Below, piece after piece: positions 36,161 to 44,850 of a stretch of DNA of 64,000 nt. Both the position numbers and the translations under genes were made by a program. Each line of letters begins with the position of its first letter. The stretch's first letter is position 1. This DNA comes from Desertivirga arenae. GTDB taxonomy: Bacteria > Bacteroidota > Bacteroidia > Sphingobacteriales > Sphingobacteriaceae. The notes beneath the pieces were generated by a model. The model did no database searches and was not told the origin of the DNA. It was given only the letters and a program-made list of their open reading frames with translations. Location: assembly GCF_017355785.1 (NCBI RefSeq), contig NZ_JAFEWE010000021.1, positions 1 through 64,000 on the forward strand, read 5' to 3'.

Positions 36161-36838
36161 TCATCTTTTACAGTTTTCTGCAATTTGCTTATCAGCCTTG
36201 TTGCTTCCCAAATTTTTTACAAAGGTAAAATCTTCGCACGCACCTTCCTTATCACCTTGTTTCAATTTCTGATTTGCCTGACGAATAAGCCTGTCTAGAA
36301 ATTTCTCGTCAAATCCCAGTTGTTCCTTTATTTCGATGATTCTTGCTTCATCATCCGAACTGTAATTACCTTCATTCTTGCGCTGGTAATAGTTCGTTAC
36401 TACCTTCGTCAAATCTTCATGAGCCCTATAGGCAGCAATTGCCTCCTTGATTTCATCAGCTGACTTAGCTTCACAATTATATTCCCGCAAAGAAAAATTA
36501 ATTGGAATAGTTAGAAATTGCGTCGTATCAAAACTTGTAGGTACTACCCATTTTCCGGAAGTTAAACGTGTTACCCTAAGGGCCTCGTCATCGAGGTCAA
36601 TGCCCATTCCTTTAGTAACTTTCGATTCAATAATCCTTCCCTTTTTATTTAAACGAAAGCTTATCTGGATAGTACCCTGCAAGCAATTAAACTTAGAGTA
36701 TTCAGGATAGATGATCGATCTGCTGATTAAACTGTTTAAGCTGGCCGCTCCTCCCTTAAATTCAGGGATATCCTCTCGCCGAATATTAAGAAGAGAGAGT
36801 AGAGCGGTAAGCAGTACCAGTAAATAGTTGATGATCAT
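36161..36838 (-). CDS. TonB C-terminal domain protein with C-terminal extension
   Basis: A 225-residue protein with an N-terminal hydrophobic segment (about 1-18), a short TonB-like domain (about 25-115; GTIQISFRLNKKGRIIESKV, TKGMGIDLDDEALRV) and a charged C-terminal extension of about 110 residues, ending in a small Cys-containing helical region. The usual long Pro-rich spacer is missing, so it may be a secreted or anchored accessory protein rather than a true energy transducer. It lies upstream of aat on the same strand. Confidence 0.7.
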   Translation of the reverse strand: MIINYLLVLLTALLSLLNIRREDIPEFKGGAASLNSLISRSIIYPEYSKFNCLQGTIQISFRLNKKGRIIESKVTKGMGIDLDDEALRVTRLTSGKWVVPTSFDTTQFLTIPINFSLREYNCEAKSADEIKEAIAAYRAHEDLTKVVTNYYQRKNEGNYSSDDEARIIEIKEQLGFDEKFLDRLIRQANQKLKQGDKEGACEDFTFVKNLGSNKADKQIAENCKR

Positions 36839-36927
36839 GACCTAATATACTAATAAACTTAAGATTCTCATAAAAGAGTTTCTTACACGCTGTTACTAGT
36901 CAACCTCCGATTCTTAGTAATGATCGT

Positions 36928-37875
36928 CTATTTTCTAAGACTAAAATCCCCTTTTGGCAGTTCTTCCTCCATACCCGGTATTGGAGGTTGCTCCCTTACC
37001 TTATTGGCTATGCTTTTGCCCTGCTTTTTCCATAGATCCTTAAACTTAGCTTGGATCTCAGGACCAGAATAACTTAATGGATTTATGGGTACTTCTCCCA
37101 CAACAGCCTTTTCCTTTTCCAGTCTGTTGGTGTTTTCTGGCTCTTCCTGTGCAGGAGCCTGCCATCCGCCAATTATTCCACCCGGACTCCAGGCTTTATT
37201 ATTAACCCGTGTATAGCCATCAAAAGAATCGCAGTTGTAAGCGTAAATAAACATGCCAAGCAAAACCAGGCGGCCTTGAGGGATTGACTGAAGAACCTCT
37301 ATTTCACCACCTTCAAATCCTTTTCCCTTCTCTATTTTGATTTCTTTATTACTTAGGTAGCTTGCAAGGGAAGTTTTGAAATTGAAAGATATGGCCATCA
37401 ACCGGATTACATAATGACTTCTAGCAGGTCCGCGGAGATCATTGTCGGTAAACGCGGGAATATTAACCAGTATCCTTCCATCTTCAGTTAATCTAACCTG
37501 TGGTTTTACTCTCAGACAATCCTCCAGCGTGGAATTTTTATTAAACTGAAAACCTGAAAACATATCAGGATCGCCATCATGAATATCTCTTTCGCCTCTG
37601 CGCTTATGGGTAGCAGTTTTTATACTTTTTAAAGTTAGTGCGGTAAGGCGATTAGCCATTCCGCCGTCATTTGCTTTGTAACCAGGAAAAAATACAGCCC
37701 GAAAACTTGCTGCAGTGGTAGCAGCCAGTCCGAACTCCAGACTTGCTTCTCTGCTGGCGAGGCTTTGCTTAACTTTTGAAGGCTTGATTTGTGCAATCTG
37801 CATTCCCCGGTAAGAACGGTACAAGATATTGTCTACGGGGCCGTGCAAAATTCCTTTCTTATCAACGATAGCCAT
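36928..37875 (-). CDS. hypothetical 315-residue protein
   Basis: Opens MAIVDKKGILHGPVDNILYR and continues with a basic segment (QIKPSKVKQSLASREASLEF). It has no obvious signal peptide or membrane segment, and the middle is beta-rich (YVIRLMAISFNFKTSLASYL). The start GPVDNILYRSYRGMQ is reminiscent of DUF6266-type proteins of Bacteroidota, but I cannot support that. Function unknown. It is flanked by long spacers, so it is transcribed alone. Confidence 0.65.
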   Translation of the reverse strand: MAIVDKKGILHGPVDNILYRSYRGMQIAQIKPSKVKQSLASREASLEFGLAATTAASFRAVFFPGYKANDGGMANRLTALTLKSIKTATHKRRGERDIHDGDPDMFSGFQFNKNSTLEDCLRVKPQVRLTEDGRILVNIPAFTDNDLRGPARSHYVIRLMAISFNFKTSLASYLSNKEIKIEKGKGFEGGEIEVLQSIPQGRLVLLGMFIYAYNCDSFDGYTRVNNKAWSPGGIIGGWQAPAQEEPENTNRLEKEKAVVGEVPINPLSYSGPEIQAKFKDLWKKQGKSIANKVREQPPIPGMEEELPKGDFSLRK

Positions 37876-38312
37876 AAGGTCTGAATTATAGAGTGAAACA
37901 ATGTTCGAGCAATATAAAAGCTATTGTCAAAAGAAAAAATGTTTCAAATCACATTTGGGTTTTAACCGCAGTAACACCTGATTATCCCCCGGCTTTATAT
38001 GTTCGCTGTCTTTTCCCTGCTTAACTTCGGGATAAATCCACATCTACTGATAAAAAGGTGGACTCATCAGGGATATATGGAGGATAAAAGATGCAGACAT
38101 ACAAAGGCAGGGCAAAAGAGAACTAAAAGAGGTTTTAGCGTTGCATACTATTAGATGGAAGATTTATAGGAACTTATTAAGAAAGGTAGAGGTGTCAAGA
38201 TAACGACGTTCAGCTGCAGTTGAATACTTTAGCTGTGGAATAACAATTTCCGGATTTAGGTAGACAAAAAGGAGCAATGTTTCAGCATTGCCCCCTCTCT
38301 GATTTAAATCAA
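37876..38312. other. gene-free spacer
   Basis: 437 bp. It holds the promoter region of the 315-residue gene and the terminator of the rhodanese operon near its right end. No coding sequence was found on either strand. Confidence 0.4.
38266..38294 (-). terminator. terminator after the rhodanese operon
   Basis: On the minus strand GGGGCAATG (38294-38286) pairs with CATTGCTCC (38279-38271), with one G-T pair and a 6-base loop, and then T5. Confidence 0.75.
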
Positions 38313-38507
38313 TTACTTCTTTTTCGATCTCGCATATTCTTTAACCTGCTTGATCAATCTTAATTTGAAATAAACGATTAAAGCAATAGCCGCGGCGAAT
38401 GTTGCTACTACTAAATAATTAGTATGCTTAATTCCCCATACAAGGCATAAGCCAAAAGCAAATATTGCAAGGTTATAAACAACGTTTAAAATGATCTTCC
38501 CAGTCAT
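38313..38507 (-). CDS. small two-helix membrane protein
   Basis: A 64-residue protein with two hydrophobic segments (about 5-26 and 30-48) and a basic C-terminus ending YARSKKK. Its start overlaps the rhodanese stop by one base (TAATG), suggesting coupling. Family not recognised; a membrane partner of the rhodanese is possible by position only. Confidence 0.65.
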   Translation of the reverse strand: MTGKIILNVVYNLAIFAFGLCLVWGIKHTNYLVVATFAAAIALIVYFKLRLIKQVKEYARSKKK

Positions 38508-38824
38508 TAGTAAACTGGCATATTTGGATCATACTTATCTTTCCAGGCTAAAATTCCACCCTCCAAGTTGTACAAATTATCGTATCCCAATTGTTGCTCC
38601 AATTGCATAATTGCTGCAGCACTCCTTTTTCCGCTACGGCACTGTACAATTACAGGCTTGTCTGTAGCAATTTTATCAGATTCAATCAGAATTCCTGCTA
38701 ATGGAATATTTTCGCCTCCCAGGTTTGATACCTCGTACTCAAACGTTTCGCGTACGTCGATCAGTTGAAAGTCTTCACCGTTATCTATTTTCTGCTTTAA
38801 TTCTTCTACTGTAATTTCGTTCAT
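38507..38824 (-). CDS. rhodanese-like domain protein
   Basis: A 105-residue single rhodanese domain. The catalytic Cys lies in the active loop VQCRSGKRS (near residue 62) and the front motif FQLIDVRETFEYEVSNL and C-terminal NLEGGILAWKDKYDP are typical. Such proteins carry persulfide sulfur for transfer to acceptors; the acceptor is not evident. It shares an operon with a small membrane protein. Confidence 0.9.
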   Translation of the reverse strand: MNEITVEELKQKIDNGEDFQLIDVRETFEYEVSNLGGENIPLAGILIESDKIATDKPVIVQCRSGKRSAAAIMQLEQQLGYDNLYNLEGGILAWKDKYDPNMPVY

Positions 38825-38843
38825 CGTTAAGGATTTTGGAGTT

Positions 38844-38870
38844 CAAATATAGGATTAATACAAATTGTAT
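38844..38870 (-). promoter_or_regulatory. candidate promoter box and dyad upstream of the rhodanese gene
   Basis: On the minus strand TATATTTG (38851-38844) matches the TAnnTTTG consensus, about 20 bp before the ATG. Just upstream is the perfect dyad ATACAA-A-TTGTAT (38858-38870), where a regulator could bind between the two promoter elements. Confidence 0.45.
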
Positions 38871-38965
38871 AAAGGTTTAAGGCTCAGCAAACAATTTATT
38901 TTACTTTCACTTGTAACAAGTAGTATCGCTGGTCGTTTTATTAAATATTTATTCTCTACGCTTTC

Positions 38966-40084
38966 ATGAAGAAAATTAACGATTTTTTCTGGTTTTGTTC
39001 AGGCGCACATATTGGTACACTTAAACGATTTCCAACAGAACACAATAAATACGTAGGCATTGGTGCCACTATCTTTTTTACAGCCTTATTTGCTGCATTG
39101 TCGGGAGGTTATGCTATGTACTTTGTCTTTTCAGGAAGTACTGGTGCCGTATTTTTCGCTTTGCTTTTCGGTGCGTTATGGGGGCTGGCGATCTTCAATA
39201 TGGACCGTTATATCGTATCAAGCATCAGCAAGAATGCCTCCACAAATAAACAGATTCTTCAGGCTACCCCGCGTGTTCTTCTAGCCATTATGATTGGTAT
39301 TGTGATTTCCCGGCCGTTGGAATTGAAGATCTTTGACAAAGAGATCAGGCAAAAACTCAAGATCAGTTATCTGGGAGGACAACGATCTAAACTCGATACC
39401 TTAAATAGCACTTTTGCTAAAAAATACTCTGCAGAATTAGGTAAGATAGTAGATTTAAGAGCAGAAAGAGATTCTTTAACGAATGATATCAATCGTTCGC
39501 GATATCAATTGAATCAGGAGATCTTTGGTGATAAAACTAACCAGACTTCTGGTAAAGTAGGTTATGGTACTTATGCTAAGCAGAAGGAAGCCGTTTTGAC
39601 TCAAAAAATGACCAGACTGGAAGCTGTAAGGTCTGAAATGGCGAAGATGGAGGAATTGATCACCCGAAGAAAAGAACTGGAAGGTATTGCTTCTGAACGT
39701 ATGTTTAGTGGGAAGCAACTCGATAGTCTGGCGGATGTGGCTGGTTTTGCTGATCGTAACTGGGCTCTCGGTCAATTAAGTTTTAATAATGATGGAAGCA
39801 GGGATACAGGAACATATCTGGCCATTACTTTTATTGGCTTGTTATTTATTCTGTTTGAATGTCTCCCTGTTTTTGTAAAGCTGATGAGCAATAGAGGACC
39901 GTATGACATAGCTTTACAAAATGTTGAAGATTCGTCCGTTTATGGTTCGTTTAAAGATAAAGATGCAGATGTTGCGGTGGTTGATGGTGTATATGATACG
40001 AAGGTAGAAACGGAAATTGATAAGCAGAAGAAGATAATAAGAGGTCGTTCTGCCCGTGAACTAGAAAATTATTCCTGGGATTAA
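38966..40084 (+). CDS. DUF4407 family membrane protein
   Basis: A 372-residue protein with an N-terminal pair of hydrophobic helices (about 30-80), another near 105-120, a long coiled-coil region (about 135-255) and a last membrane segment near 285-310. The order and the motif NMDRYIVSS match DUF4407, a family of unknown function. The coiled coil probably faces the periplasm. It lies 36 bp before an M28 peptidase on the same strand. Confidence 0.85.
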   Translation: MKKINDFFWFCSGAHIGTLKRFPTEHNKYVGIGATIFFTALFAALSGGYAMYFVFSGSTGAVFFALLFGALWGLAIFNMDRYIVSSISKNASTNKQILQATPRVLLAIMIGIVISRPLELKIFDKEIRQKLKISYLGGQRSKLDTLNSTFAKKYSAELGKIVDLRAERDSLTNDINRSRYQLNQEIFGDKTNQTSGKVGYGTYAKQKEAVLTQKMTRLEAVRSEMAKMEELITRRKELEGIASERMFSGKQLDSLADVAGFADRNWALGQLSFNNDGSRDTGTYLAITFIGLLFILFECLPVFVKLMSNRGPYDIALQNVEDSSVYGSFKDKDADVAVVDGVYDTKVETEIDKQKKIIRGRSARELENYSWD

Positions 40085-40120
40085 AATACATTTGCTACTA
40101 AATTCACTCCTCTGATCTAT

Positions 40121-41419
40121 ATGATGAAACGATTTCTTTCTGTCGTGGGATTTGCTGCTGTTCTTAGCGCTTGTTCTGTTCAAAAGCCTACACAACTTGT
40201 AAAAGACAAGGACGTGGAACGCATAATAAAAACACTTTCTGCTGATGATATGCAAGGACGCGGTATTTTTACCCCTGGAATAGATAGAGCGGCAAGTTTT
40301 ATTGAGGCAGAGTTCAAGGCGATCGGATTAAAGCCACTAAATGGACTCTCCGGCTTTAGGCAGGATTTTTCAATGAACAGGATCGCACCTGCTTCTTATC
40401 AGATTAGTATTAACGGAAAAGCGGTAGAGAAGGAAAACGTGTTCTATATTTCAGATAAGCCTTCCTTGAGTTGGAGCAAGCCAACAGAAGTGGAAATCCA
40501 GTATATTAAGGCAAATGAATCCTTTACCAGCAGGTATAAAGCAATAATGCAATTGAATAAACCTGTTTTGGTTTATGTAGACGAGGCGCTATTCTCTGCC
40601 TTTAAGCGGTTCCGCGACCATTATATGGAAGAAAGGGTTGTAGGTGAATTTAGTCCTGTAGATGCCGTTTTTGTTCTTGGCAATGAAAATTCGGTTGAAT
40701 CCTTTTCAATTAACCTTACGAACACGATCAGTAAGGCTCCGCTTTTCAATGTAGCGGGAATGCTGCCTGGTAGATCCAAAGCAAATGAATACGTTATTTT
40801 TTCTGGTCATTATGATCACTTAGGTGTTATCGAAGCGGTTGAAGGAGATTCTATAGCCAATGGTGCAGATGACGATGCTTCCGGTATTACGGCAGTTATA
40901 AGTCTTGCTAAGTACTATAAGCAGTTAAATAATAATGAGCGCACCTTGATCTTTGCGGCCTTTACTGCCGAGGAAGTAGGGGGTATTGGTTCGCAATATT
41001 TTTCGAGGCAACAAAATCCGGATTCCGTAATGGCTATGTTTAATATCGAAATGATAGGGAAAGATTCGAAGTTTGGGAAGAACTCGGCCTTTATAACCGG
41101 GTATGAGAAATCAGATTTCGGTCAGATCCTTCAGAAGAACCTTCAAGGTACTGAATTCAAATTCCATCCAGATCCTTATCCAGAGCAGAATTTATTCTAC
41201 AGGAGTGATAACGCAACCCTCGCCGCCCAAGGTGTTCCTGCTCATACGATTTCCACCGATCAAATAGACCAGGATAAGTTTTATCACACAGTAAATGATG
41301 AACTTTCTACACTAGACATTGCAAATATCGTCTCAACCATTAAAGCAATTGCCCTAAGTTCAAGAAGCATAGTAGCCGGTACAGATACTCCACGGAGGAT
41401 TGAAAAACTTAAAGAGTAA
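40121..41419 (+). CDS. M28-family metallopeptidase, lipoprotein
   Basis: A 432-residue zinc peptidase with a lipoprotein signal (FAAVLSACS, Cys near 18). The M28 ligands are seen in order: GHYDHLG (His, Asp), NGADDDASG (bridging Asp), TAEEVGGIGS (catalytic Glu), NIEMIGKDS (Asp/Glu). The last His probably lies in FYHTVNDE. It would release amino acids from peptides in the periplasm or at the outer membrane. The stop codon lies 4 bp from the convergent acetyltransferase stop. Confidence 0.92.
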   Translation: MMKRFLSVVGFAAVLSACSVQKPTQLVKDKDVERIIKTLSADDMQGRGIFTPGIDRAASFIEAEFKAIGLKPLNGLSGFRQDFSMNRIAPASYQISINGKAVEKENVFYISDKPSLSWSKPTEVEIQYIKANESFTSRYKAIMQLNKPVLVYVDEALFSAFKRFRDHYMEERVVGEFSPVDAVFVLGNENSVESFSINLTNTISKAPLFNVAGMLPGRSKANEYVIFSGHYDHLGVIEAVEGDSIANGADDDASGITAVISLAKYYKQLNNNERTLIFAAFTAEEVGGIGSQYFSRQQNPDSVMAMFNIEMIGKDSKFGKNSAFITGYEKSDFGQILQKNLQGTEFKFHPDPYPEQNLFYRSDNATLAAQGVPAHTISTDQIDQDKFYHTVNDELSTLDIANIVSTIKAIALSSRSIVAGTDTPRRIEKLKE

Positions 41420-41423
41420 GAGA

Positions 41424-41912
41424 CTAGTTTTCGACCAAAGTTTTTCTCATCACGTAATCATTCAAGACAAAATGATGGTAAGGTATATCTACTTCTTCAA
41501 GAATTTCGAAACCTATGCGCGTGTAGAAATTAAGTGCAGGATTATTTCGATTTACGTTCAGATCAAGAAAGCTTGCCTTTGCTCCTTTTGCTTCATTCTC
41601 TATAAAACTTAGCAGTTTAGATCCTACTCCTTTTCCTTGTTGAGAGCTAAGAATGTAGAGTTTATGGACCTTATAAGCAGGCAGGTTTGGCGTAAATGAG
41701 GCAAAGCCAACAGATTCCTCGTTCTCTTCTGCCAGAATAAAAATGGCCCCTGCTTGAATTTGCTGCTTCAATGAGGCGATAGAATAGATGTCAGCCAACA
41801 TGAAATCTATTTGTTCATTACTTAGTATCCCCTTATAAGCCTGGTTCCAGATTTCTTCTGCCAGTTTATTTACTGTGTCAAGATCTTCCAGACGTGCTGT
41901 TCGAATATTCAT
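41424..41912 (-). CDS. GNAT-family N-acetyltransferase
   Basis: A 162-residue GNAT fold: N-terminal IRTARLEDLDTVNKLAEEIW, the acetyl-CoA loop LSSQQGKGVGSKLLSFIE (Q/R-x-x-G-x-G), and LDLNVNRNNPALNFYTRIGF near the C-terminus. The substrate is not predictable. It starts right at the stop of the TPK-like gene (operon). Confidence 0.9.
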   Translation of the reverse strand: MNIRTARLEDLDTVNKLAEEIWNQAYKGILSNEQIDFMLADIYSIASLKQQIQAGAIFILAEENEESVGFASFTPNLPAYKVHKLYILSSQQGKGVGSKLLSFIENEAKGAKASFLDLNVNRNNPALNFYTRIGFEILEEVDIPYHHFVLNDYVMRKTLVEN

Positions 41913-42479
41913 TTATAATGCTTCTCCTACAAAAGTAAAGGGTTGTTCGAAGGTAAGGGTATAAAAGCCATCTTTCTCTGTCCTATACTTCTGCTCTGTC
42001 ATTTTTATTAAGCCAGAGGTCTTAAGGTTCTTTACTCCATGTAAGATAGTTATTTCTTCTCCTTCTGCTTTCCACTTACTGAATCCTGAGTTGACTGGGA
42101 AGATGCGTTGATGCGGTGTCAAAACCACCAGGTTAATTCTCCCTATGTATAGAATATAGTCTTTTTCACAAAAGCTAGCGTCTATAATGTTTACAGAAGG
42201 GTATTGCTCGCCCACCAGATACTTCAGTGCATCTTGAAGGGGATTATTTTCAGTGCGAATGATTAAAGTGCTTTCTTGAAGATGGGTATGAAGCGGAGAG
42301 GTAACGATGGCATCAACCTTAATACCCAGGGAATCCACATGTTCGTATTCAGATTGGCTCGCGATAACCGTAGGGCTCCACTCCAGTAGCTGGCCCAGGT
42401 GCTCGAAATCGAAGTCAGTTAAATCCATGATCAAAAGGGCAGGTTCCTGCTTATCGCGCACTATATGATGTGATGACAT
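41913..42479 (-). CDS. thiamine-pyrophosphokinase-like protein (divergent)
   Basis: A 188-residue protein with the size and fold order of thiamine pyrophosphokinase: a first region ending SLGIKVDAIVTS, a middle segment ENNPLQDALKYLVG, and a C-terminal beta-rich part (EEITILHGVKNLKTSGLIKM, resembling the thiamine-binding domain). The usual GDxDS motif is not seen, so activity is uncertain. Databases may call it thiamine pyrophosphokinase in Bacteroidota. It forms an operon with the GNAT gene. Confidence 0.55.
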   Translation of the reverse strand: MSSHHIVRDKQEPALLIMDLTDFDFEHLGQLLEWSPTVIASQSEYEHVDSLGIKVDAIVTSPLHTHLQESTLIIRTENNPLQDALKYLVGEQYPSVNIIDASFCEKDYILYIGRINLVVLTPHQRIFPVNSGFSKWKAEGEEITILHGVKNLKTSGLIKMTEQKYRTEKDGFYTLTFEQPFTFVGEAL

Positions 42480-42565
42480 ACAACAAATTTATAGAAGAAT
42501 TTAATAACAGATAAAATTATAATTTGCTGTAAGAATTGCAAACCAGCAGCGACTAACTAATAAAA

Positions 42566-43078
42566 TTGAATCAGTTCAATTCAAACTCTAAAGTATTGAA
42601 AGAAGAATTTCTACAGGCGATTGATGAACATCAGGGTATTATCCTTAAGGTTTGCAGAATGTACTGTTCGGATAATTCGGACGCAGAAGACTTATATCAG
42701 GATATTCTTTTAGCTCTGTGGAAGGCTTGGCCTAAGTTCAGGAGAGATGCGAAGATCAGTACCTGGATGTATAGGGTAGGTTTGAATCAGGCTATCAGCA
42801 GATTAAGGAATTCAAAAAGAAATGTTCCACGTGAATCCTTAAATTTTGTTCATGATACTATTCCGGCAAATGAACAAAATCGCCTGGATATACAATTCGA
42901 CAAGGAACTACAGACTGCAATAGCAGCTTTAGGTAGGTTTGATAGGGCTCTTTTAATGCTATATCTGGATGAGAAGACTTACAGGGAAATAGCAGAAATT
43001 TTAGGTGTTTCTGAAAGCAATGTGGGGGTTAAAATTAATCGCATAAAAAAACAGTTGAAGGAGAAGATTAAGCCTTGA
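42566..43078 (+). CDS. ECF-type RNA polymerase sigma factor
   Basis: A 170-residue ECF sigma factor. Region 2: MYCSDNSDAEDLYQDILLAL and WPKFRRDAKISTWMYRVGLN; region 4: ALGRFDRALLMLYLDEKTYR and EIAEILGVSESNVGVKINRI. The start is TTG at 42566; the nearest ATG is too far in. The next gene overlaps it by 4 bases if its TTG start is used or starts 2 bases later at ATG 43081. That gene is the candidate partner. Confidence 0.92.
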   Translation: MNQFNSNSKVLKEEFLQAIDEHQGIILKVCRMYCSDNSDAEDLYQDILLALWKAWPKFRRDAKISTWMYRVGLNQAISRLRNSKRNVPRESLNFVHDTIPANEQNRLDIQFDKELQTAIAALGRFDRALLMLYLDEKTYREIAEILGVSESNVGVKINRIKKQLKEKIKP

Positions 43079-43080
43079 TT

Positions 43081-43725
43081 ATGGAGTTAGACGAATTAAA
43101 AGCCAGGTGGCAACAGGAATCAGAAAAAAATATAGACATAAATAATCAATCTATGGAACAGTTAGAGACAATTTTGAGACAAAAGACTTCAAGTACGCTT
43201 GGTCATATTAAAGAAAAGTACAAAGGGATAATTTCCTATCTAATGGTGGGACTTTTACTTAATATTATTGTAAGTCCTTTTTTGCATTTCCTTTTGGGAG
43301 ATGAGGGCCCGGTATTCCGCTTAACCTTTAATGGTTTATTCGCCCTGGTTACATTTCTAACACTGGGCTTGATCGTAGTATTTTTTTATTGGCTCAAGTA
43401 CTCGGCATTTAATACAGAGGTAGCTGATACTGATGTGAGAACGACCTTAGAACAAAAGATCAGAGCATTGAGAAGGTCTTTAAGGCATGAGCTTACCCTC
43501 ATTATAGGCATTTTTATTAGCATTTTTATTATTGGAAGAGCTAGCTCACAGTATTTAGGTAATGGCAGCTTTAGTGATATTTTCAGGAAAGACATCCTTC
43601 TTTCTTTAGGTGCCGGAGTGCTTATTCTTATCTTTTACATAGTAAAAAGGGTAAAGGCATATAATAGTTATATTAGGAAGCTAGAAGAGTATTTAGCGGA
43701 GTTTGAGGATAAAGGAAGTTTCTAG
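43081..43725 (+). CDS. membrane protein, candidate regulator of the adjacent sigma factor
   Basis: A 214-residue protein with a charged helical N-terminus (about 1-45), and four hydrophobic segments near 45-70, 80-105, 135-155 and 165-180. It has no zinc or RskA-like motif. Its location 2 bp after an ECF sigma gene is the only sign that it is an anti-sigma or co-regulator. Family not recognised. Confidence 0.65.
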   Translation: MELDELKARWQQESEKNIDINNQSMEQLETILRQKTSSTLGHIKEKYKGIISYLMVGLLLNIIVSPFLHFLLGDEGPVFRLTFNGLFALVTFLTLGLIVVFFYWLKYSAFNTEVADTDVRTTLEQKIRALRRSLRHELTLIIGIFISIFIIGRASSQYLGNGSFSDIFRKDILLSLGAGVLILIFYIVKRVKAYNSYIRKLEEYLAEFEDKGSF

Positions 43726-43743
43726 TTCAGATAAAGAGCAGCC

Positions 43744-44814
43744 TCAAAATAAATCCATTTGTTTCCCTCCTTTGGGCGTAAACAAACTTAGATTGTAAGA
43801 AGGCATATTTCTTTCTTTTAAAAACCTGTTAACAGAGATTTTAAAAAGTTGATGTATGCTTTCTGCAATTTTTCCATCTCCCCGCATCCTATTTCCCCAG
43901 CGACTGTCGTTTAAACTTCCGCCATGACAGCTGGCAATCATATTCAATACTTTCTCTGCCCGGTCCGGATAGGCTTTGTTTACCCAATCGGTAAATATTT
44001 CAGCTATAGCTCCATTCAATCGTACCAGAGTAAATATAGCATCCTTAATTCCTTCATCGGCTGCTGCTTTTATTAACGTTGGAATTTCATCACTATTGAG
44101 GCCTGGCACTATCGGGGCCATCATTAACCTTACGGGAATATTTTCTGAAGCCAGTTTGTTAATCACCATTAATCTGCTTTGAGCGGTAACCGTCCGAGGT
44201 TCCATCTTTTGCCTTAGGCTTTCATTAAGTGAGTTTATAGTCACCGTTACATGCACAAGATTGAGTTTTGCCAGTTCTTTAAGTAGATCGATGTCTCTTG
44301 TTATAAGGTTGTTTTTGCTTATAAGGCTTACGGGATGTTTATATTTTAAGAATACCTCCAGGAGAGATCGTGTAATTTTTAGCTTTCGTTCAATGGGCTG
44401 GTAGCAGTCAGTATTGCCAGACAGCATGATTGGTTGAGGTTCGTAACCCTTTTTATTGAAGAACTGTTCCAGTAGGGATGCTGCATTTCGCTTTACGATT
44501 ATTTTTCGCTCAAAGTCAAGACCAGCGCTAAAACCGTAGTATTCATGTGAATTGCGGGCGTAACAGTAGATACAGCCATGTTCACAGCCTTGGTAAGGAT
44601 TTATGGAAAAATTAAAGTTAAGGTCTGGACTGTTAGAAATACTAACAATACTTTTTGCATCCTCTTCGATCAGTTGGGTTGTAACATTCTCATGCAACTG
44701 TTCGTCGAGTCCCTCAATATGCTCAGTGATATATTTATTTTTTAAAAAACGGTTATGAGTATTAACCTGCGCACCTCTTCCCTTAAAATATTCGCTATTA
44801 TCTTCAAACGGCAT
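43744..44814 (-). CDS. radical SAM protein (PA0069 family)
   Basis: A 356-residue enzyme. The iron-sulfur motif Cys-x3-Cys-x2-Cys is present in GCEHGCIYCYARNSHEY (near residue 75), as in spore photoproduct lyase-like and PA0069/Rv2578c-like proteins. Further SAM-domain segments are LSGNTDCYQPIERKLKITR and VTITINSLNESLRQKMEPRT-like repeats. The reaction is unknown. It starts 5 bp after a hairpin following the response regulator, and may belong to that transcript. Confidence 0.9.
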   Translation of the reverse strand: MPFEDNSEYFKGRGAQVNTHNRFLKNKYITEHIEGLDEQLHENVTTQLIEEDAKSIVSISNSPDLNFNFSINPYQGCEHGCIYCYARNSHEYYGFSAGLDFERKIIVKRNAASLLEQFFNKKGYEPQPIMLSGNTDCYQPIERKLKITRSLLEVFLKYKHPVSLISKNNLITRDIDLLKELAKLNLVHVTVTINSLNESLRQKMEPRTVTAQSRLMVINKLASENIPVRLMMAPIVPGLNSDEIPTLIKAAADEGIKDAIFTLVRLNGAIAEIFTDWVNKAYPDRAEKVLNMIASCHGGSLNDSRWGNRMRGDGKIAESIHQLFKISVNRFLKERNMPSYNLSLFTPKGGKQMDLF

Positions 44815-44820
44815 TATACA

Positions 44821-44845
44821 AAATTGCTAATAATATTAGCAATTT
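44821..44845 (-). terminator. hairpin between the response regulator and radical SAM genes
   Basis: AAATTGCTAA (44821-44830) and TTAGCAATTT (44836-44845) form a perfect ten-base stem with a 5-base loop. On the minus strand it ends in TTTT and lies 6 bp before the radical SAM start. A weak terminator or a 5' UTR hairpin. Confidence 0.5.
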
Positions 44846-44850
44846 GCAAT

